This document shows positions 1 through 4,214 of a stretch of DNA of 6,205 nt, piece by piece; position 1 is the first letter of the stretch, and the number at the start of each line of letters is the position of its first letter. The notes below the pieces were generated by a model. That model was not told where the DNA came from and did no database searches. It saw only the letters and a program-made list of their open reading frames with translations. The stretch is from an uncultured Burkholderiales bacterium (lineage in GTDB: Bacteria; Pseudomonadota; Gammaproteobacteria; Burkholderiales; Burkholderiaceae_C): positions 1 through 6,205 of the forward strand of contig CAIODE010000230.1 in assembly GCA_903856875.1 (NCBI GenBank), given 5' to 3'. Position numbers and translations under genes: made by a program.

Positions 1-2
1 AG

Positions 3-179
3 CCGCCGGTGTTGCTGGCTGATGAACCGACGAGCGCGCTCGACGTGATTACACAGGCTGCGATCTTAAAGCTGTTTGCCGAACTGAATCAGAAGTTCGG
101 GACGGCCATGCTTTTTATCTCGCATGACCTGCTCTCTGTGGCATCGATCAGCCACAGAGTGGATATTCTGCCAAGATGA
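3..179 (+). CDS. C-terminal fragment of ABC transporter ATP-binding protein (peptide/nickel type), truncated at both ends
   Basis: This is the tail of the cytoplasmic ATPase of an ABC importer. The reading frame is open from the left edge and stops at TGA 177-179, giving 58 residues. Numbering from the first codon, it shows Walker B (LLADEP, residues 4-9), the D-loop SALD (11-14) and the H-loop ISHD with the switch histidine at residue 41. The wording around Walker B and the D-loop resembles OppD/DppD-type oligopeptide and nickel transporter ATPases. That family normally continues for dozens of residues past the H-loop, often with a C-terminal oligopeptide-transporter extension. Here the homology ends at about RVDIL (52-56) and two unrelated codons lead to the stop. 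The Walker A and signature motifs would lie left of the window. The last 32 bp overlap the 3' end of the convergent hydrolase. The family call is secure; the substrate is not determinable. Confidence 0.8.
   Translation, partial: PPVLLADEPTSALDVITQAAILKLFAELNQKFGTAMLFISHDLLSVASISHRVDILPR
134..159. repeat. Perfect 9-bp inverted repeat with 8-nt loop
   Basis: CTCTGTGGC (134-142) and GCCACAGAG (151-159) are exact reverse complements separated by ATCGATCA. The hairpin lies inside the end of the ABC ATPase reading frame, about 10 bp from the point where both flanking genes lose homology. Its loop contains the stop codon of the convergent hydrolase. There is no T-tract next to it, so it does not look like a standard intrinsic terminator. 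Confidence 0.6.
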
Positions 180-519
180 GCGATAGAAAAACACCTGGGT
201 GTGCCAAAGTATATGTCTGGCCAATCATACCGCCCATGGAGATGCCCATCCAGTGCGTTTGAGTGATGCCTAAATGTCTGAACAGACCATCTACATCTTC
301 TGCCATTTGCTCTAGGGTGTACGGTCCTGGTGGTGCACTCGACTGTCCGTGCCCTCGGGTGTCAAATCTAAGGACTCGGAAGCGATCTTTGAGCAAATCA
401 ACTTGGTCATCCCATGAAGAAAGATTGCAAGCCAGAGAGTGTGACAAGGTGATCCATGGCCCTTGATTGCCATCGATGGTGTAGTGCAATTCAATGCCAT
501 TGACATGAACAAAAGCCAT
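148..519 (-). CDS. Truncated alpha/beta hydrolase, 3-oxoadipate enol-lactonase-like
   Basis: The protein is a 123-residue N-terminal part of an alpha/beta-hydrolase-fold enzyme resembling PcaD-type enol-lactonases. Visible landmarks are an oxyanion-hole region SHSLACNLSSW (residues 26-36), the strand and turn FDTRGHGQS (52-60), and the nucleophile elbow GISMGG with Ser94 as predicted nucleophile. Full-length relatives are about 260 residues. Here the homology stops at LILA (114-117) and six unrelated codons lead to TGA at 150-148. The cap and the catalytic Asp and His are therefore missing and the product should be inactive. The start ATG (519-517) lies 5 bp after the stop of the upstream binding-protein gene, with an AAGG-containing purine stretch upstream. 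This makes it the last gene of the operon. It is best regarded as a 3'-deleted gene or a chimeric-join product. The fold is clear; the exact substrate is uncertain. Confidence 0.8.
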   Translation of the reverse strand: MAFVHVNGIELHYTIDGNQGPWITLSHSLACNLSSWDDQVDLLKDRFRVLRFDTRGHGQSSAPPGPYTLEQMAEDVDGLFRHLGITQTHWMGISMGGMIGQTYTLAHPGVFLSLILAEYPLCG

Positions 520-524
520 AGAAA

Positions 525-1532
525 TTAATCCGCCTTGTAGCCAGAGTCGGCCGCTAATTTTTTAAACAATTGAACTTCATCCTTGATCAATTGGTCAAAT
601 GATTCAGGACTGCTGGTCACAGCTTCAATGCCAAGCGAACCGAAGCGTTGAGTTACTTGCGGCTGCTTCAATGCCGTCACCACTTCGGCTTGTATTTTCT
701 GAACAATGTCGCGAGGCGTGTTGGCGGGTGCCAGCAAGCCATACCAGAAAATCCACTTATAACCCTGTACGCCCGACTCGGCTACTGTGGGCAAGTTGGG
801 TAAATCGTCTACCCGGCTGGTACTGGTGACGGCTATGGCTTTGGCCTTGCCTTCACGCACCAAATTGATGGCACTGGCGTAGGGCGAGATAAACAGGTGT
901 GTTCTTCCTGCCATGGTATCTGTCAGTGCTTCTGGTATGCCTTTGAAGGGAATGTGAACCAGATCAATGCCTGCTTGTGCTTTCAGAAGTTCGGCTGCAA
1001 ATTGGGAGCCGCTGCCCACGCCAGCTGATGAATAGTTGAGCTGTCCAGGTTTGCTTTTGGCCAAGGCAATGAACTCTCTCATGTTGCTCACATTCAACTC
1101 TGGCGAGACAATGACCAAGGCAGGACCTGTTGCAGTGAGTGTGATACCTGAGAAATCTTTTGTGGCGTCATAGGGCAGCTTGTTGTAAATGGCTGGCGAG
1201 ATGGCATGCGCTGAAGAGATAGACAGCAAGGTGTAGCCATCGGGCGCTGAAGTGGCCGCAGCTTGCGCAGCAATGTTGCTGCCTGCACCTAATTTATTTT
1301 CAACAATGACAGGCTGCTTCCAATCCTCTGTGAATTTTGGGGCCAAAACTCGAGCAACAATGTCTGGTACACCGCCTGGTGAAAAGCCCACCAAAATTTT
1401 GATGGGCTTTTGAGGATAGGAGCTAGCATTGTTTTGCGCTTTTGCTGGATGCCAATGGAAAAGCAAGGCACTTAAAAAAGCCACAGGCATCCAAAACGCC
1501 AGCGGCTTGAAAATCTGGGTGGTACGTTTCAT
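525..1532 (-). CDS. Bug/TctC-family tripartite tricarboxylate transporter substrate-binding protein (copy 1)
   Basis: This is a 335-residue periplasmic solute-binding protein of the Bug family, which captures carboxylates or other small acidic or amidated solutes, in some cases for TctAB-type permeases. It begins with a Sec signal peptide: the basic start MKR, a hydrophobic core at about 11-26, and likely cleavage after AKA at residue 32. Family marks follow: YPQKPIKILVGFSPGG (39-54) with Asp57 in the first ligand loop, then PDGYTLL, then an IPFKG...ALTD segment, then the YGLLAPANTP segment near the C-terminus. The length is normal for the family. ATG 1532-1530 is chosen because the signal peptide starts there; the ribosome binding site is weak (AAGAAA). 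It lies 20 bp after copy 2 and 5 bp before the hydrolase, so it is co-transcribed with them. The ligand cannot be read from the sequence. No TctA/TctB genes are in the window. Confidence 0.92.
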   Translation of the reverse strand: MKRTTQIFKPLAFWMPVAFLSALLFHWHPAKAQNNASSYPQKPIKILVGFSPGGVPDIVARVLAPKFTEDWKQPVIVENKLGAGSNIAAQAAATSAPDGYTLLSISSAHAISPAIYNKLPYDATKDFSGITLTATGPALVIVSPELNVSNMREFIALAKSKPGQLNYSSAGVGSGSQFAAELLKAQAGIDLVHIPFKGIPEALTDTMAGRTHLFISPYASAINLVREGKAKAIAVTSTSRVDDLPNLPTVAESGVQGYKWIFWYGLLAPANTPRDIVQKIQAEVVTALKQPQVTQRFGSLGIEAVTSSPESFDQLIKDEVQLFKKLAADSGYKAD

Positions 1533-1552
1533 GTCAAATTTCTTACTTGTAC

Positions 1553-2536
1553 TTACTCTGCCTTGATGCCCGATGCTTTGACAACAGGTCCAAATTTAGC
1601 AAGGTCTCTGCTGAGTTCGGCGCCAAAGTTTTCTGGAGTTCCGGGCGATGCCGTGATGCCCATGCCGTTCAGTCTTTCCTTCACTTCAGGATCGTTCAAA
1701 ATGGCATTGAGCTCTGAGTTGATGCGGGTGATGATGGCGCGCGGCGTTTTGGCGGGTGCCAACAATCCAACCCAAGAGTTGACTTCAAAATCAGGCACGC
1801 CGTTTTCGATGAAGGTGGCAACATCCGGTAAGGAGCTGGCCCGCTTGCTGCTGGATACTGCGATGGGCATGAGCTTGCCCGATTTCACGTGTGGAATGGC
1901 GCCGGCAATGGCGGTATAGACCAATGGAATATTGCCACCCAAAACATCGGTCAAGGCTTGGCCGCCGCCTTTGTAGGGCACATGCACAAGGTTGGCGCCT
2001 GTTTTTTGACGCAAGAGTTCACCGGCTATGTGAGGCGTTCCGCCGGTACCCGATGTGCCATATGAAAGACCCCCTTTTTCAGTTTTAGACAGGGCAATCG
2101 TGTCCTTCAAGGTTTTGGCTGGAAAGTTGGGGTGCGCCACCAAAATGAGTACAGCATCACCAATTTTGCCAATGGGGGCAAAGTCTTTGAGTGTGTCGAA
2201 GCCGGTTTTAGGAAAAACATGGGGGTTGATGACAAGGGTGCCATCAAATCCTAAAAGCAAGGTATAGCCGTCGGGCTCTGATGCCGCTACTTGCTGCGTC
2301 CCAATGTTGCCCGAGGCGCCTGGCTTGTTGTCGACAATGACTTGCTGCCCCAATCTTTTTGACAACTGCTCAGCGATCAAACGGCCGCTGGTATCGGTCA
2401 CGCCGCCGGGTGTGAAAGGCACGACCAAGCGGATGGGCTTGCTAGGGTAGTTTTGTGCCTGCACATTTCCTACAAAAGCGATGGCTGTTCCGATGAGGGC
2501 TGCTTGCAGCCAATGACGTCGTAATTTTTGGTTCAT
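1553..2536 (-). CDS. Bug/TctC-family tripartite tricarboxylate transporter substrate-binding protein (copy 2)
   Basis: This is a second Bug-family periplasmic binding protein of 327 residues, paralogous to the one downstream. I place the start at ATG 2536-2534, not at the more upstream in-frame ATG at 2611. The internal start has an AGGAG site 8 nt away and gives a proper Sec signal peptide: MNQKLRRH, a hydrophobic stretch at about 10-24, and cleavage after VQA at residue 27. The longer form would add 25 polar residues ahead of the signal and overlap the lyase gene. Family marks are YPSKPIRLVVPFTPGG (30-45) with Asp48, then PDGYTLLLG, then VPYKGGGQALTDVLGG, then WVGLLAPAKTP. It follows the lyase by 28 bp and precedes copy 1 by 20 bp. 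The two copies match at these motifs but diverge elsewhere, suggesting different ligands. The exact ligand is unknown. Confidence 0.93.
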   Translation of the reverse strand: MNQKLRRHWLQAALIGTAIAFVGNVQAQNYPSKPIRLVVPFTPGGVTDTSGRLIAEQLSKRLGQQVIVDNKPGASGNIGTQQVAASEPDGYTLLLGFDGTLVINPHVFPKTGFDTLKDFAPIGKIGDAVLILVAHPNFPAKTLKDTIALSKTEKGGLSYGTSGTGGTPHIAGELLRQKTGANLVHVPYKGGGQALTDVLGGNIPLVYTAIAGAIPHVKSGKLMPIAVSSSKRASSLPDVATFIENGVPDFEVNSWVGLLAPAKTPRAIITRINSELNAILNDPEVKERLNGMGITASPGTPENFGAELSRDLAKFGPVVKASGIKAE

Positions 2537-2544
2537 GACTTTGT

Positions 2545-2549
2545 CTCCT
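2545..2549 (-). promoter_or_regulatory. Shine-Dalgarno AGGAG that fixes the start of binding-protein copy 2
   Basis: On the minus strand AGGAG is followed by 8 nt and then ATG at 2536. It lies in the 28-bp gap after the lyase stop codon and supports the shorter start over the in-frame ATG at 2611. Confidence 0.75.
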
Positions 2550-2564
2550 GTTTCTATTGTTGAT

Positions 2565-3440
2565 TTATTTTGTTTCAGCGTATCGTTTTTCAAATCCCCA
2601 GATATCTTCAAAGCCCATCAGCTTGGTCAAATCGGCAAAGTCATAAAGCTCGGTGTGGCCTTTATTTGATGAAACTTGTGTCTGAAATTCTTGGTAGACG
2701 CTTTGCATGGCATGGACTGATGCAAGCAAAGCTGTGACAGGGAAGATGGCCAATTTGTAACCAATCGATTCCAATTCTGCGCGAGACAGAACAGGTGTTC
2801 GACCTCTTTCGACCATGTTGGCCAGCAGGGGTACATCCAATGATTTGCCAATTTGGCGCATTTCTTCTTCTGACTCTGGTGACTCCACGAACAAAATGTC
2901 TGCGCCAGCGCGAGCGTAAGCTTCTGCCCGTCGAAGGGCCTCATCTAGCCCAAGAGTGGTTCTGGCATCGGTACGCGCAATGATTAAGAAGTTAGGGTCG
3001 GTGCGAGAGTCCACAGCCACCTGAATTTTGCGCACCATGTCCTCTATGGGAATAACCCGCCGCCCTGGCGTATGGCCACATTTTTTGGGAAACTCTTGAT
3101 CTTCCAATTGAATGGCCGAAGCACCAGCGGCTTCATAGCCCCGAATGGTATGGCGCATATTGAGGAGGCCCCCATAGCCTGTGTCGGCGTCTGCAATGAG
3201 AGGTGTTTTGGCCATGCCGGCCATGGCCGTGACACGGCCCACCATGTCGGAGTAGGTGGCAAGCCCAGCATCGGGTAAGCCCATGTGAGAGGCGACCGTG
3301 CCATAGCCCGTCATGTAAAGGGCATCGAACCCGAAGGTATCGGCTAGGCGCAGTGAAACCATGTCAAATACACCCGGAGCCACCACGAGCCCAGGCTGAT
3401 CAAGACGTTGCCGAAGCTTGGCGCGAAGGGTTTCGTTCAT
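2565..3440 (-). CDS. Isocitrate lyase/PEP mutase family lyase, 2,3-dimethylmalate/2-methylisocitrate lyase-like
   Basis: This is a 291-residue cytoplasmic (beta/alpha)8-barrel enzyme of the isocitrate lyase/phosphoenolpyruvate mutase superfamily. Visible motifs are APGVFD (21-26), TGYGTVAS (44-51), the metal-binding DADTGYGG (84-91), LED (112-114), the catalytic-loop KKCGH (119-123) with predicted catalytic Cys121, ARTDA (155-159), VESP (185-188) and ANMVE (207-211). The KKCGH loop is characteristic of C-C bond lyases of this superfamily (isocitrate, methylisocitrate and dimethylmalate lyases) and argues against a PEP mutase. The length of about 290 fits the small lyases, not isocitrate lyase itself. 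The expected reaction is retro-aldol or Claisen cleavage of a substituted malate to a keto acid plus a carboxylic acid; the substrate is inferred only by family. It is the first gene of the operon. ATG 3440-3438 fits the family's N-terminus, but no clear Shine-Dalgarno sequence precedes it. Oxaloacetate decarboxylase activity is an alternative. Confidence 0.9.
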   Translation of the reverse strand: MNETLRAKLRQRLDQPGLVVAPGVFDMVSLRLADTFGFDALYMTGYGTVASHMGLPDAGLATYSDMVGRVTAMAGMAKTPLIADADTGYGGLLNMRHTIRGYEAAGASAIQLEDQEFPKKCGHTPGRRVIPIEDMVRKIQVAVDSRTDPNFLIIARTDARTTLGLDEALRRAEAYARAGADILFVESPESEEEMRQIGKSLDVPLLANMVERGRTPVLSRAELESIGYKLAIFPVTALLASVHAMQSVYQEFQTQVSSNKGHTELYDFADLTKLMGFEDIWGFEKRYAETK

Positions 3441-3462
3441 AACAGCAAGAGTTAGTTTCGAT

Positions 3463-3494
3463 GGTTCAATGTACCACCCAAGAATGATTCAACC
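3463..3494. promoter_or_regulatory. Imperfect inverted repeat over the lyase-operon promoter, possible operator
   Basis: GGTTCAAT (3463-3470) and ATTCAACC (3487-3494) form an inverted pair matching at 7 of 8 positions across a 16-bp spacer. The arms overlap the proposed -10 and -35 of the leftward promoter. The core TTCAA(T/C) also occurs in the palindrome at 3615-3630. Binding by a regulator is inferred, and none is encoded in the window. Confidence 0.25.
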
Positions 3495-3496
3495 AA
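3468..3496 (-). promoter_or_regulatory. Candidate sigma-70 promoter for the lyase operon
   Basis: On the minus strand, TTGGTT (3496-3491) and TACATT (3473-3468) are separated by 17 bp. The -10 is preceded by TGG, an extended -10 pattern. This would start transcription near 3461 and give a leader of only about 20 nt, consistent with the lack of a clear ribosome binding site. The -35 matches consensus at only half its positions, so this is a prediction from spacing and position. Confidence 0.35.
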
Positions 3497-3608
3497 ATGG
3501 CGTGACCCTTCACATGCCTAGCCACAAGCATTGAGGTTTTGAATTGTCAGATTTTTTAGCTTTTGGCATGGCATGTTAAATGCTATGTTCCAAGTGATTG
3601 GGCAGCCT

Positions 3609-3638
3609 TTGACATTCAATTTGTATTGAAATTAACTT
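3609..3638 (+). promoter_or_regulatory. Candidate sigma-70 promoter for the 128-residue protein gene
   Basis: A perfect -35 hexamer TTGACA lies at 3609-3614. The best -10 is TAACTT at 3633-3638, with 18-bp spacing, matching the most conserved first, second and last positions; TTAACT with 17-bp spacing is an alternative. Transcription would start near 3645 and give an untranslated leader of about 95 nt. The -35 is convincing and the -10 is weak, as for a promoter that needs an activator. Confidence 0.4.
3615..3630. promoter_or_regulatory. Perfect 6-4-6 palindrome between -35 and -10, operator-like
   Basis: TTCAAT-TTGT-ATTGAA is an exact inverted repeat with 6-bp arms. It starts immediately after the TTGACA hexamer and fills most of the spacer of the candidate promoter. 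A dimeric regulator bound there would block or reshape the promoter. Short AT-rich palindromes arise by chance, so the position is the main argument. Confidence 0.4.
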
Positions 3639-3725
3639 AACAGGTCGTTTAGGCTGGCCAATCATTATTTTTGTAGGTTAAAAATATTAATTTAAAGAGG
3701 TGAATGATCTAAACCAAGCTCCTTG

Positions 3726-3732
3726 AAGGAGG
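3726..3732 (+). promoter_or_regulatory. Strong Shine-Dalgarno AAGGAGG
   Basis: AAGGAGG matches the anti-Shine-Dalgarno core fully and lies 7 nt before ATG 3740. It fixes the start of the 128-residue protein and suggests efficient translation. Confidence 0.8.
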
Positions 3733-3739
3733 GCAGACA

Positions 3740-4126
3740 ATGGAAAATTCTTTCAACATGCGGATTGATGGCAGCCAGCGGCAATGGAGCGGCAACAATT
3801 CACCGCAGGGCGATAAAAAACAAAGGCGTCAGCAGAAGTTGAATGCCTTATTCGAAAGCCTGAATGCTGGCGATATCGAAAGTGCAAGGTTGGCATTTGT
3901 CGCCTTGGTCAATTTTGATGCCTCAATTTCGGGCGACCCCTACTTGAGCAAAATCGGTGCAGCATTGCAAAGTTGCAATCTATACGCCGCACAACACTTT
4001 GCCATTGAACTCAAAAATCGAGGCGGCCAATTGCAAGAACTTGTTTTGGCATCTAAACCCGTGCATTCACCGCAAGAGTCGGGTTTGTACAGGACTGAAT
4101 TTTTGAAAATTGATTTGTCTGCCTAA
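3740..4126 (+). CDS. Uncharacterised small protein with two helical repeats (hypothetical)
   Basis: I do not recognise this 128-residue protein as a named family with known function. It has no signal peptide or membrane segment. Residues 1-33 are polar, Gln/Asn/Ser-rich and probably disordered, ending in the basic patch KKQRRQQK (26-33). Two copies of a roughly 20-residue unit follow: LFESLNAGDIESARLAFVAL (37-56) and IGAALQSCNLYAAQHFAIEL (72-91). They share the pattern L-x3-(D/N)-(I/L)-x2-A at the turn, suggesting a pair of short helical hairpins. I recall similar 'LxSGDxxxAxxAF' proteins in proteobacteria, without assigned role. The C-terminus (103-128) is irregular. An AAGGAGG site 7 nt upstream supports the ATG, and the gene ends in tandem TAA TAA. 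It is monocistronic, transcribed away from the lyase operon and convergent with the receptor gene. Codon use looks ordinary. That it is a real gene is well supported; its function is unknown. Confidence 0.8.
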   Translation: MENSFNMRIDGSQRQWSGNNSPQGDKKQRRQQKLNALFESLNAGDIESARLAFVALVNFDASISGDPYLSKIGAALQSCNLYAAQHFAIELKNRGGQLQELVLASKPVHSPQESGLYRTEFLKIDLSA

Positions 4127-4168
4127 TAAGATCAATGACCAGATGAGTCATGCCTATCAAGGCGATAC

Positions 4169-4198
4169 AAAAAAAAAGCGAGCTAGGCTCGCTTTTTT
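4169..4198. terminator. Bidirectional intrinsic terminator
   Basis: GCGAGC (4178-4183) and GCTCGC (4187-4192) form a 6-bp GC-rich stem with a TAG loop. The stem is flanked by nine A residues on the left (4169-4177) and six T residues on the right (4193-4198), which also pair and lengthen it. The symmetry gives a U-tract on either strand, fitting its place between two convergent genes ending at 4126 (+) and 4215 (-). Confidence 0.92.
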
Positions 4199-4214
4199 AA
4201 TGGGTGGCTAAATT

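Noticed and set aside
2537..2611. In-frame upstream ATG extending binding-protein copy 2 by 25 residues
   Set aside because: It would place polar residues ahead of a clear signal peptide and overlap the lyase gene; the internal ATG at 2536 has an AGGAG site at good spacing.
217..3665. Direct repeat CTGGCCAATCAT at 217-228 and 3654-3665
   Set aside because: One 12-bp exact repeat is expected by chance in a window of this size; one copy lies in coding sequence of the hydrolase.
3661..3697. AT-rich stretch that could be a second promoter or a DNA-bending site
   Set aside because: No -35/-10 pair with acceptable spacing was found; AT-richness alone is not enough to annotate.
3441..3739. Search for a riboswitch, small RNA or tRNA in the divergent intergenic region
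   Set aside because: No conserved fold, long GC stem or internal terminator was seen; only promoter-like and operator-like elements can be supported.
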